Shown piece after piece: positions 57,099 to 64,000 of a stretch of 64,000 bases of DNA (positions are counted from its first letter, which is position 1; each line of letters begins with the position of its first letter). The position numbers were made by a program, and so were the translations under genes. The notes beneath the pieces were generated by a model. It saw only the letters and a program-made list of their open reading frames with translations. It searched no databases and was not told the DNA's origin. Source of the stretch: an uncultured Thermoanaerobaculia bacterium (GTDB taxonomy: Bacteria > Acidobacteriota > Thermoanaerobaculia > Multivoradales > Multivoraceae); contig CATOTG010000001.1 in assembly GCA_951813015.1 (NCBI GenBank), positions 434,001-498,000 of the forward strand, read 5' to 3'.

Positions 57099-58184
57099 AT
57101 GACGACTACAGAAGCGCAACCTTCCCGCCCGCTTCGCGTTCTCCTGGTGCGCCTTTCGGCAATCGGAGACTGCCTGCACGCGGCCCCGGTGGCATCCGCG
57201 CTTCGCCGGGCGCATCCGGATGCGTTCATTGGCTGGGCGATTCAGGAACCTGCCGCGCTGCTTCTGCACGGTTGCCCCGACGTCGACCGCTTCCATGTCT
57301 ACCCGCGCCGGGCTCGGGGCATAGCGGACCGGCTCGAGGCGTTCAGGCGCTTCCGCCACGACCTCCGCAGCTGCCGCTACGACGCGGCAATCGATGTCCA
57401 GGGGCTCACGAAGAGCGGTCTCGTCGCCTGGTTGAGCGGCGCCCGGCAGCGCGTCGGTTTCCGCGGCGGACCGGCGATGGGCAGCCGGGAGCTGAACGCC
57501 TTCTTCTTGAACCGGCGCGTTGCCGTGTCTCCCGCGGTGAGCCACGTGGTCGACCGCAACCTGATGCTGGCCGGCGCTTCGGGACTGGCCGGAACGGATG
57601 ACCCGATCGCCGAGTGGCGGTTGCCCGACTATGCGGAGCCCAAGGCCCTCGACTTCCTCAAGCGCCACGGCCTGGGCGCCGGCGGCTACGCCGTCGTCTC
57701 GCCAGGGACGATATGGCGCACGAAGCGCTGGCCGCCGGACCGTTTCGCCGCCGCGGTGCGGCGCCTGGGACGGGAGCGCGACCTGCCGGCGGTCGTCGCC
57801 TGGGCCGGCGAGGAGGAACGACTGGCGGCCGAGAAGATTGTCGCCGGCGCCGGCGACGACAGGCCTGCGCTGCTCGCGCCGCCGACGAATCTGCGCGAGC
57901 TGGCAACGCTGCTTCGCCACGCGGCCCTGTTCCTGGGCTGCGATTCCGGCCCGGCTCATCTGGCCGCCGCGCTGAAGGTCCCGTGCGTGTCCGTGTTCGG
58001 GCCGACCGACCCCGCGCGCAACGGGCCCTACGGACCGCGGTCGGCTTCGGTGCAGCTCGACCGGCGGCTGGAATGCCAGCCGTGCTGGCGGCGCACCTGC
58101 AGCCGCGGCGACTTTGCATGCATGGAGCGGCTGGGCGCAGACCAGGTGGTGGAGACCTGCCTGGCAAGGCTCGATACGGCGTAG
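57099..58184 (+). CDS. Family 9 glycosyltransferase (LPS heptosyltransferase-like)
   Basis: 361 residues. LRVLLVRLSAIGDCLHAAPV is the GT9 start, DAAIDVQGLTKSGLVAWLSG the acceptor-side helix, AVVSPGTIWRTKRWPPDRFA the donor strand, and FLGCDSGPAHLAAALKVPCV with FGPTDPARNGPYG the ADP-heptose site. A Cys-rich tail (LECQPCWRRTCSRGDFACME) is common in WaaC/WaaF-type enzymes. It probably adds heptose or a related sugar to lipid A core; heptose genes are not in the window. Start ATG 57099. Confidence 0.9.
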   Translation: MTTTEAQPSRPLRVLLVRLSAIGDCLHAAPVASALRRAHPDAFIGWAIQEPAALLLHGCPDVDRFHVYPRRARGIADRLEAFRRFRHDLRSCRYDAAIDVQGLTKSGLVAWLSGARQRVGFRGGPAMGSRELNAFFLNRRVAVSPAVSHVVDRNLMLAGASGLAGTDDPIAEWRLPDYAEPKALDFLKRHGLGAGGYAVVSPGTIWRTKRWPPDRFAAAVRRLGRERDLPAVVAWAGEEERLAAEKIVAGAGDDRPALLAPPTNLRELATLLRHAALFLGCDSGPAHLAAALKVPCVSVFGPTDPARNGPYGPRSASVQLDRRLECQPCWRRTCSRGDFACMERLGADQVVETCLARLDTA

Positions 58185-58193
58185 CTCGCGCGC

Positions 58194-58382
58194 GCCGCTT
58201 CGCGGCAGCGCCTCCGATGCCGAACGCCGTAGTTCGTGCCGCCGTCGTTCACGGTCACCGCGCGGGCCGCTTCGCGGCAGCGCCTCTGATGCCGGCCAGG
58301 ACCCGTGTGGCGCGACCCGCGCCACACGTGAACCAGTCCGTGCGCCCGCCAGCGGGCGCACGGATGGCAGGCGGGCGCACCC
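58194..58382. repeat. Dispersed hairpin repeat, copy D
   Basis: Contains two GCCGC-TTC-GCGGC hairpins (58194-58206 and 58266-58278), each followed by AGCGCCTCYGATGCCG. Next come GTGTGGCGCG-ACC-CGCGCCACAC (58305-58327) and GTCCGTGCGCCCG-CCAG-CGGGCGCACGGAT (58336-58365), then GCACCC. The last two stems align with copy C and differ by paired substitutions. It fills the gap between the GT9 and tRNA-Arg genes, so it may act as the GT9 terminator. Confidence 0.75.
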
Positions 58383-58404
58383 AGGGTGAAGGCCGGCAGG
58401 AACA

Positions 58405-58481
58405 TGGTGCGCCCGAAGGGATTCGAACCCCTGACCTACGGCTCCGGAGGCCGTCGCTCTATCCAGCTGAGCTACGGGCGC
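58405..58481 (-). tRNA. tRNA-Arg (CCG)
   Basis: Acceptor GCGCCCG pairs with CGGGCGC, discriminator A, CCA encoded. Anticodon loop CTCCGGA gives CCG. T-arm with GGTTCGAATCC. Last gene of a four-tRNA cluster on the minus strand. Confidence 0.96.
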
Positions 58482-58509
58482 GCGAACGGGAAGGATGCGG
58501 AAAGGAGGA

Positions 58510-58586
58510 TGGGGTGGGTGAGGGGACTTGAACCCCCAGCCACTTGAACCACAATCAAGCGCTCTACCGGTTGAGCTACACCCACC
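58510..58586 (-). tRNA. tRNA-His (GUG)
   Basis: Acceptor GTGGGTG pairs with CACCCAC, with the extra 5' G opposite C73 that marks tRNA-His; CCA encoded. Anticodon loop TTGTGGT gives GUG. Confidence 0.96.
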
Positions 58587-58616
58587 AGACCTCTCCGACC
58601 AGAATCTCAACGAGCT

Positions 58617-58693
58617 TGGCCTGCCTGGAGGGACTCGAACCCCCGACCCGCGGCTTAGAAGGCCGCCGCTCTATCCAGCTGAGCTACAGGCAG
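58617..58693 (-). tRNA. tRNA-Arg (UCU)
   Basis: Acceptor CTGCCTG pairs with CAGGCAG, discriminator G, CCA encoded. Anticodon loop CTTCTAA gives UCU, reading AGA/AGG. Confidence 0.96.
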
Positions 58694-58736
58694 GCGAAAG
58701 CGACAGAGTAACCGAGGCCTGGGCATGCGAGCGATA

Positions 58737-58810
58737 TCGGGGCGCCCAGATTTGAACTGAGGACCCCCTGCGCCCAAGGCAGGTGCGCTACCAGACTGCG
58801 CCACGCCCCG
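58737..58810 (-). tRNA. tRNA-Pro (UGG)
   Basis: Acceptor CGGGGCG pairs with CGCCCCG, discriminator A; CCA is not encoded, unlike the neighbouring tRNA genes. Anticodon loop CTTGGGC gives UGG. First of the four minus-strand tRNA genes. Confidence 0.95.
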
Positions 58811-58843
58811 ACAGGCAGGCGCCGGAGTGTAGCAGCACGCTCA

Positions 58844-58883
58844 GGCTCAGAGAACCTCCAGTGGGGCGTAGCGGTGCACGAGC
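58844..58883 (-). repeat. Partial duplicate of the pcrA 3' end
   Basis: About 40 bases here repeat the last codons of pcrA (58927-58965) with few mismatches. Read on the minus strand, both give LV-(H/R)-RYAPLEVL followed by TGA. The copy lies between the real pcrA stop and tRNA-Pro, with unrelated DNA between the copies. Confidence 0.75.
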
Positions 58884-58929
58884 ACGCTGGCAACGAGTTC
58901 GACAGTGTCTGCGGCGCAGACCTGGAGGC

Positions 58930-61269
58930 TCAGAGAACCTCCAGCGGGGCGTAGCGGCGGACGAGCTTCCGTTTGCCTGCCTTGTCGAAGAAGACCGTCA
59001 GCTTGGCGTTCTCTCCCTGGCCGTCGAGGTGCAACACGACGCCCTTGCCCAACGTCGCGTGACGGACGTACGCGCCCGGTCGCAAACCGCCGGCGGCCTG
59101 CTTCACGGGCCGTCCCGACGCTCGACCCTTCAGGCCCGAGGGCGGCGACGGCCGGTATGGGGCCCCGGCGGAACGATCGGCGCCGAAGAAGCTGCGAACG
59201 CCCGCGGTCCGCGGCCCGGCGTAGATGTCCGGGCTCCGGGCGGTCTCCACGAGTTCCTCCGGCACGTCGATCAGGAAGGGCGAGGGCTGCTGGTCCTGGA
59301 ACATGCCCGCGATCATCCGGCGCCGGCAGCCGCTGAGGAACAGCCGCCGTTCGGCGCGGGTCATGCCGACGTAGAACAGCCGTCTCTCCTCCTCGACGTC
59401 CCGCGCGCCGCCGCCGGCGTGGAAGTGCGGCAGCACGCCGTCCTCCAGTCCGGTGACGAAGACGGCCGGGTACTCGAGGCCCTTGGCGCTGTGCAGGGTC
59501 ATCACCGCGACGCCGAGGTCGGCGTTCAGGCCGTCCGTGTCGCTGACCAGGGAGACGTAGTCCAGGAAGTTCGTCAGCGGACTGGTCGGCGGCTCCTCGT
59601 CCGTCTCCCCGGCGCCCGCGCCCAGGGGATCGTCGAGGGCCGGGAGCGCCGAGGTCGGAATCCTGGCAGGCGCCTCTTCACAGCCGTACCGGGTCTGGAA
59701 GTCCTGCGCGGCCGAAACGAGTTCGCCGAGGTTGTCCAGCCGCTCCTGCCCCTCCTCGTCGCCCTTCCCGTAGAGCGCGTCGAAGCCGGCCGCGACGATC
59801 GCCCCCCGGACGAGCTCAGCCAGCGGCTGCCGCTCCGCTTCCTTGCGGAGCGCCTCGATCAGGCCCCTGAAATCATCGACCGCACGGCGGTTGCGCGCCG
59901 GCAGCTCCTGCAGCGGGTCGAGCCGGATCGCGTCCCAAAGGGAATGGCCCATCTTCGCCGCCCGGGCCAGCAGGAACTCCTCGGTCCGGCGGCCGATGCC
60001 CCGCCGCGGCTGGTTCAGGATCCGCCGCAAAGACAGGTTGTCCCGCGGATTGTTGATCACCCGAAGGTACGCGGCCAGGTCCTTGACCTCGGCGCGCTCG
60101 TAGAACCGAACGCCGGCGACCAGACAGTACGGAACCTCGCTCCGCAGCATCTGGTCCTCGATCGCCCGTGTCTGCGCGTTGGTCCGCACGAGGACGGCCA
60201 TGTCGCCGAACTCGAAGCCGTTGGCGCCAAGCTCCCCCACCTGCCGCACGACCCAGCGCGCCTCGTCCTCCTGATCGGCGGCGAAGAAGAGCCGTAGCGG
60301 ATCGCCCGCGCCGGCGTCGGTCCACAGCGCCTTGCCGCGCCGCTCCACGTTGCGCGCGATCACGGCGCCCGAAGCGTCGAGAATGTTCTGCGTCGAGCGG
60401 TAGTTGCGTTCCAGCTTGCGCACCCGGGCGCCGGGGAAGTGGCGCTCGAAGCGAAGCAGGTTGTCGATCTCGGCCCCCCGCCAGCCGTAGATGCTCTGGT
60501 CCTCGTCGCCGACCGCGGTCAGCCCGGAGACCGAGCCGTCCGGGTCGAGAACGAGGTTCTTGATCAGTTCGAGCTGGGCCGCATTCGTGTCCTGAAACTC
60601 GTCGACGAGCAGGTGGCGGAAGCGTCCCCGAACCCGCTCGCCGATGTCCGCTTCCTTTCGCAGAAGCCGCACCGCGAGCGCGATGAGATCGTCGAAGTCG
60701 ACGCCGCCCGCGCGCCGCAGCTCGCGCTGATAGCGGCGGTAGGCGGCGGCGACATGGCGGTCGAAGAAGTCCTCGGCCTCGCGTTCGAACCTGGCCGGAG
60801 TCAGGAGCCGGTTCTTGGCCGCGCTGATCCGGCCCTGGACCGCGCGGGGCTGGAACGTCTGCTCGTCCAGGTCCTCCGCCTTCAGAGCCGCCTTGATCAG
60901 CCGCAGCTGATCCGGCGCGTCGACGATCGCGAAGTCGGACGCGAGGCCGACGCGGTCCCCGTAGCGGCGCAGCAGCCGCACGCAGAACCGGTGGAAGGTG
61001 CCGACGAAGACTCTGGCGTTGCCGCCGACCAGGTCGAGGGCGCGCCCGCGCATCTCGTCCGCCGCCTTGTTGGTGAAGGTCACCGCAGCGATCCGCCACG
61101 GCTCGATTCCCTTCTCCGCGACGAGCCAGGCGATCCGGTAGGTGATCACCCGGGTCTTGCCCGAGCCGGCCCCGGCGATCACGAGCTGCGGCCCGCCGTC
61201 GTGGGTGACCGCGGCCAACTGTTCCGGGTTCAGACGGGAGCGGAAGTCCACCTCGGGCATCCGGGTCAT
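58930..61269 (-). CDS. pcrA: UvrD/PcrA-family DNA helicase
   Basis: 779 residues from ATG 61269; a longer frame to 61386 adds only Pro/Ala-rich sequence. SF1 motifs: LNPEQLAAVTH (Q motif), GAGSGKT (33-39), FTNKAADEMR (Ia), VDEFQDTN (II), GDEDQSIYGWRGA (III), RNYRST (IV), VMTLHSAKGLEYPAVFV (V) and VGMTRAERRLFL (VI). The C-terminal ~60 residues hold the RNA-polymerase-binding Tudor-like part (GAYVRHATLGKGVVL). It unwinds DNA 3'-5' in excision repair and clears protein from DNA. UvrD and PcrA cannot be told apart with certainty. Confidence 0.95.
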   Translation of the reverse strand: MTRMPEVDFRSRLNPEQLAAVTHDGGPQLVIAGAGSGKTRVITYRIAWLVAEKGIEPWRIAAVTFTNKAADEMRGRALDLVGGNARVFVGTFHRFCVRLLRRYGDRVGLASDFAIVDAPDQLRLIKAALKAEDLDEQTFQPRAVQGRISAAKNRLLTPARFEREAEDFFDRHVAAAYRRYQRELRRAGGVDFDDLIALAVRLLRKEADIGERVRGRFRHLLVDEFQDTNAAQLELIKNLVLDPDGSVSGLTAVGDEDQSIYGWRGAEIDNLLRFERHFPGARVRKLERNYRSTQNILDASGAVIARNVERRGKALWTDAGAGDPLRLFFAADQEDEARWVVRQVGELGANGFEFGDMAVLVRTNAQTRAIEDQMLRSEVPYCLVAGVRFYERAEVKDLAAYLRVINNPRDNLSLRRILNQPRRGIGRRTEEFLLARAAKMGHSLWDAIRLDPLQELPARNRRAVDDFRGLIEALRKEAERQPLAELVRGAIVAAGFDALYGKGDEEGQERLDNLGELVSAAQDFQTRYGCEEAPARIPTSALPALDDPLGAGAGETDEEPPTSPLTNFLDYVSLVSDTDGLNADLGVAVMTLHSAKGLEYPAVFVTGLEDGVLPHFHAGGGARDVEEERRLFYVGMTRAERRLFLSGCRRRMIAGMFQDQQPSPFLIDVPEELVETARSPDIYAGPRTAGVRSFFGADRSAGAPYRPSPPSGLKGRASGRPVKQAAGGLRPGAYVRHATLGKGVVLHLDGQGENAKLTVFFDKAGKRKLVRRYAPLEVL

Positions 61270-61408
61270 CGGGCTGGGCGCCGGGATGGCGGTCCCGATC
61301 GCCCGCCGGGCGCCGGCGCCGGCGAGGCGAAGGCGGGCAGGTTCTGCGGGGCAGGCGCCCGGCGAGGACGGGCTGGGCCGGAACACCGGGGCACGAGGGA
61401 TTCCGGGG

Positions 61409-62713
61409 TCACCGCGGCCGCCGCTTGATGTTCTTCTGGCGCGCCCGGCCGACGGCGAGAGTCTCCTCCGGCACGTCCTTCGTGATCACCGAACCGGCGC
61501 CGGTGTAGCTCCCCGCGCCGACTTCGACCGGTGCGATCAGGATCGTGTCGCTGCCGACGAACGCTCCCTCGCCGATTACCGTGCGGTTCTTCGTCTTGCC
61601 GTCGTAGTTGCAGGTGATGACTCCGGCGCCGATGTTGGCGCCGGCGCCGACCGAAGAATCGCCCAGGTAGGAGAGATGGGAAGCCTTGACGCCAGGGCCC
61701 AGGGTCGACTTCTTCACCTCGACGAAATTGCCGACCCGCGCGCCCTCCTCCAGAACCGCCTCCGGCCGCAGGCGCGCGAACGGGCCGACGCTGCAGCCCG
61801 AGGCGACGCGGGCGCCGTCGAGAACCGAGTAGGGCAGGACGTCCACTTCGTCCGCGAGGACGCTGTCGCGCAGCCAGGCGCCGCAGTGAACGGTACAGCC
61901 GCGTCCCACCCGGCTGGCGCCCAGCAGGGTGACGCCCGGGTGCAGCACCGAGTCGGGACCGACCGTCACGCCGGCATCCACCCACACGCTGTCCGGATCG
62001 AGGATGGTGACGCCGGCTTCGAGCAGCGCGTCGACGCTGCGGCGGTACAGCACCCGCTGAACCGCCGCAAGTTCCGCGCGCGAGTTGACGCCGAGCGCTT
62101 CCGAAGCGTCCTCCACCCGGACGCAGGCCACCGGGTTCTCGAGCGCAGCAGCGGCGACGGCATCCGCGAGGCAGAGTCGGCTTCCTTCCCTTTCCGCATC
62201 GAGCTTCTCCAGCCAGTCGAAGATCTCCGGGACGGGCAGCGCGTAGTGCCGCGGACTGCCCGGCTCGTCCGGATCGGCTACCGCGACGCTGCCCCAGCCA
62301 CGACGGGCGCTGTCCAGGAGTTTCCGCAGAGTCGCCGGCCGAATAAGGGGCGCATCGCCGGACAGAACGAGAACCGGACTGTCGCCATCCAGGAGTTCGC
62401 GGACCAGCAGCAGCGCCTGTCCGGCGCGTTCGTCCTCGGGCTGCTCCGCGCGCTGCTTCACCCAGAGGACGTCCTCACCGCCCAGTCCCTCCTGTTCGAG
62501 GACCTCTCGCATCTCCCGCGCTCCGCTGCCGACAACGACGTGGATTGGGGTGCAGCCGGCTTTGCGCGCCGCAGCGACGACCCACGCGACGAGCGCTCGG
62601 CCGCCGGCGCGATGCAGGGCCCGGGGCCGCTCGGAGCGCAGCGACTCGCCACCGCCGGCAGCGAGAATGACTGCCGCGCCGGCCTCGCCCGCCACGTCAG
62701 TCGCTATCGTCAT
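61409..62713 (-). CDS. glmU: Bifunctional UDP-GlcNAc pyrophosphorylase / GlcN-1-P acetyltransferase
   Basis: 434 residues from ATG 62713, overlapping the upstream gene by 17 bases. The C-terminal left-handed beta-helix is canonical: FARLRPEAVLEEGARVGNFV, KASHLSYLGDSSVGAGANIG (catalytic His) and AGVITCNYDGKTKNRT. The uridylyltransferase half keeps LAAGGGE, SGDAPLI and GVNSRAELA, but the usual GxGTRMxSxxPKxLH reads GGGESLRSERPRALH: the T-R-M is E-S-L and the Lys is Arg. UTP binding may therefore be altered. Makes UDP-GlcNAc for peptidoglycan and LPS. Confidence 0.88.
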   Translation of the reverse strand: MTIATDVAGEAGAAVILAAGGGESLRSERPRALHRAGGRALVAWVVAAARKAGCTPIHVVVGSGAREMREVLEQEGLGGEDVLWVKQRAEQPEDERAGQALLLVRELLDGDSPVLVLSGDAPLIRPATLRKLLDSARRGWGSVAVADPDEPGSPRHYALPVPEIFDWLEKLDAEREGSRLCLADAVAAAALENPVACVRVEDASEALGVNSRAELAAVQRVLYRRSVDALLEAGVTILDPDSVWVDAGVTVGPDSVLHPGVTLLGASRVGRGCTVHCGAWLRDSVLADEVDVLPYSVLDGARVASGCSVGPFARLRPEAVLEEGARVGNFVEVKKSTLGPGVKASHLSYLGDSSVGAGANIGAGVITCNYDGKTKNRTVIGEGAFVGSDTILIAPVEVGAGSYTGAGSVITKDVPEETLAVGRARQKNIKRRPR

Positions 62714-63188
62714 GGACGAGCCTGTCGAAGCGCTCGTCCCCGTCCAGTAGAGAAAAGTCGCTGTCGTGGAAGGCTCGAACCCGGTTCTTCGTGTCGAGTT
62801 CAACGGCCTTGGCCAAGGTGTCCAGAGCGGCGTCCTCGTCTCCGGTCAGGGCGTGTACACAGGCCGCCAGATAGACGAAACGGTCGTCCTGGTCCCGGCC
62901 GTTGCCTCCGCACAACTCGAGAACGCGCTCCAGGTCGCCGTCGTTCCTGGCCATCACGGCTTGAAGGAAGGCGTCGTCCGGGCCGCCGTCCGCCGCGGTT
63001 TCCACCCGCCTGCAGGCGGCAAGGTAGTCCTTTGCACGAATGACGAAGCGGCTCTCGCCACCGCCCGCGACCACGTCTTCGAACCGGCCCCTGGCTTCGG
63101 CGATCCTGTCCTCGTAGAACAACGCGATTCCTGCCTCAAGACTCTCAAGCGCGGAATCGGCGGCGTTCGGCCCGCTTCCATTGCTCAC
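62697..63188 (-). CDS. TPR-like helical protein
   Basis: 163 residues from GTG 63188, with a strong GGGGAGGT site seven bases upstream. Helical pairs resemble tetratricopeptides: SLEAGIALFYEDRIAEARGR, FLQAVMARNDGDLERVLELC and YLAACVHALTGDEDAALDTL followed by AKAVELD. No signal peptide. The end (HDSDFSLLDGDERFDRLVHD) matches the tail seen in TPR_16-type proteins. Coupled to glmU by overlap; a link to its function is not evident. Confidence 0.8.
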   Translation of the reverse strand: MSNGSGPNAADSALESLEAGIALFYEDRIAEARGRFEDVVAGGGESRFVIRAKDYLAACRRVETAADGGPDDAFLQAVMARNDGDLERVLELCGGNGRDQDDRFVYLAACVHALTGDEDAALDTLAKAVELDTKNRVRAFHDSDFSLLDGDERFDRLVHDDSD

Positions 63189-63270
63189 GATACGTACCTC
63201 CCCAAGTGACGGTTCAAGGCTGGCAACTGTAGCGCGGCAAACCCCGGATGGGCTAGCGCGACACGGGCTG

Positions 63271-63840
63271 CTAGCGCGGAATGTAGTCCTCGCGCAGCAG
63301 CGCGTACAGGTGGTGGTCCGTGCGGCGGCCCTGCAGGACGAAGTACGAGCGGAGCCGGCCCTCGTGAACGAATCCCAGCTTCTCCAGCACCTTCCGTGAC
63401 GCTTCGTTGTCGACCGCGCATCTCGCCTCGATGCGCTCCACGGGCGTGCACAACAGAAGCTCCGGCAGCAACTGCCCCAGTGCCGCGGTCATCGTGCCGC
63501 GGCCGTGGTGACGCGTCGCCAGGGCGTACCCCAGCTCGCTCAGCCCGTGCTCCCAGTCGACGATCGCCAACGTGATCCAGCCGGCACGTTCGCCGTCCGC
63601 CTCGACCAGCCAGGTGTAGCGGTCGCCCCGACCGCGGTAGATGTCCCGCGGGCGCTGCGACGCCAGGTCCGCTCGCAGTCGCGACGCGGACACGTTGTGC
63701 AGCGGCTGAAAGCGTCGCACGGCCGGCTCGGACCGCCAGCGCCTGAGGAAGGGAGCGTCCGCCGGCGAGGCCGGTCTCACGACGACGTCCGCCGGCCTGG
63801 AGGCGACGGGCGCCGAGGGTCTTCCAAGGGGGCGAATCAT
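63271..63840 (-). CDS. GNAT-family N-acetyltransferase (RimJ/RimL-like)
   Basis: 189 residues. VRPASPADAPFLRRWRSEPA is the usual start of the acetyl_transf_3 type, AGWITLAIVDWEHGLSELGY the central strands, TRHHGRGTMTAALGQLL the acetyl-CoA loop (Q/R-x-x-G-x-G/A; here HHGRGT), and ARCAVDNEASRKVLEKLGFV with HEGRLRSYFVLQGRRTDHHL the C-terminal part. Substrate may be a ribosomal protein N-terminus or a small amine; unknown. Possibly co-transcribed with the upstream edge gene. Confidence 0.9.
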   Translation of the reverse strand: MIRPLGRPSAPVASRPADVVVRPASPADAPFLRRWRSEPAVRRFQPLHNVSASRLRADLASQRPRDIYRGRGDRYTWLVEADGERAGWITLAIVDWEHGLSELGYALATRHHGRGTMTAALGQLLPELLLCTPVERIEARCAVDNEASRKVLEKLGFVHEGRLRSYFVLQGRRTDHHLYALLREDYIPR

Positions 63841-64000
63841 GGACTACGGCAGTCTGGCGCGGCGCCCCCCGCCGGGGCAGGGCGCCTCCCAGCGCCATCA
63901 GGCTATACCCCTGCGCGAACAGGTACAGAAAGGGAAGGGACCACCAGCGACCGCTCAAGCCGGCGGCGGCAATGCAGATCCAGAAGTAGAGCGCGAGCGT
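63841..64000 (-). CDS. C-terminal part of a membrane protein (5' end off the right edge)
   Basis: The frame entering from the right edge reads TLALYFWICIAAAGLSGRWW followed by SLPFLYLFAQGYSLMALGGA, two hydrophobic helices at a C-terminus. It then stays open through the whole GNAT gene, which is implausible. A run of six C (63865-63870) lies just after the last helix: with one base fewer, the frame would end at a TAG seven bases before the GNAT ATG. The 3' end is therefore uncertain and may carry a frameshift. Family not identified. Confidence 0.6.

Overview
This is a GC-rich (clearly above 60 %) bacterial chromosome segment with densely packed genes, many GTG/TTG starts and frequent 4-base stop/start overlaps. 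Two TonB-dependent receptors (one with an N-terminal carboxypeptidase-regulatory-like domain), a giant protein made of that same domain type, an FG-GAP repeat lipoprotein, small single-haem cytochromes and a PHM-like copper monooxygenase point to a Gram-negative heterotroph. Acidobacteriota (Thermoanaerobaculia-like) is my best guess. That is inference from gene style; the window holds no rRNA.

Layout. 1-8.2 kb (minus): a secreted esterase, an 1145-residue multi-repeat protein and two ABC exporter subunits, one coupled to the repeat protein by a GTGA overlap. 8.3-16.7 kb: TonB receptor, DUF4143 ATPase, ADP-ribosylglycohydrolase fusion, orphan ParD antitoxin, cytochrome/monooxygenase fusion. 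16.8-22.4 kb: DinB-like protein, 3-hydroxyisobutyrate-dehydrogenase-like enzyme, TetR regulator, truncated SDR, katG and a RelE/RHH toxin-antitoxin pair. 22.6-32.2 kb: anchored protein, FG-GAP lipoprotein, second TonB receptor, phosphotransferase, cytochrome c with PQQ-type dehydrogenase. 32.3-37.9 kb: two defence-type modules around tRNA-Ser, ietA with a broken ietS, and an AAA_21 ATPase whose DUF4276 partner survives only as its last 37 codons. 38.1-41.6 kb: SpoIIE-type phosphatase, second DUF4143 ATPase, serS. 41.8-49.9 kb: polysaccharide cluster (membrane protein, two GT2 enzymes, IS110 remnant, GT2-GT4 fusion, polyprenyl-phosphate sugar transferase). 50-54 kb (minus): coupled operon Rrf2 regulator, lipoprotein, ispH, purD, ricT. 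54-64 kb: truncated nuclease-fold gene, HAD and Nudix genes separated by a 53-bp tandem repeat, heptosyltransferase-like GT9, four tRNA genes, pcrA, glmU, TPR-like protein, GNAT acetyltransferase and an edge fragment.

Two themes stand out. Gene decay is frequent: remnants of a DUF3604 protein, an RHH antitoxin, ietS, DUF4276, an acyl-CoA dehydrogenase, an IS110 transposase, an SDR and ATP-type PEP carboxykinase lie between intact genes. There is also a dispersed hairpin repeat family (about 8.16, 24.45, 44.9 and 58.2 kb) whose copies differ by paired, compensatory base changes, so the folded form seems to be conserved.
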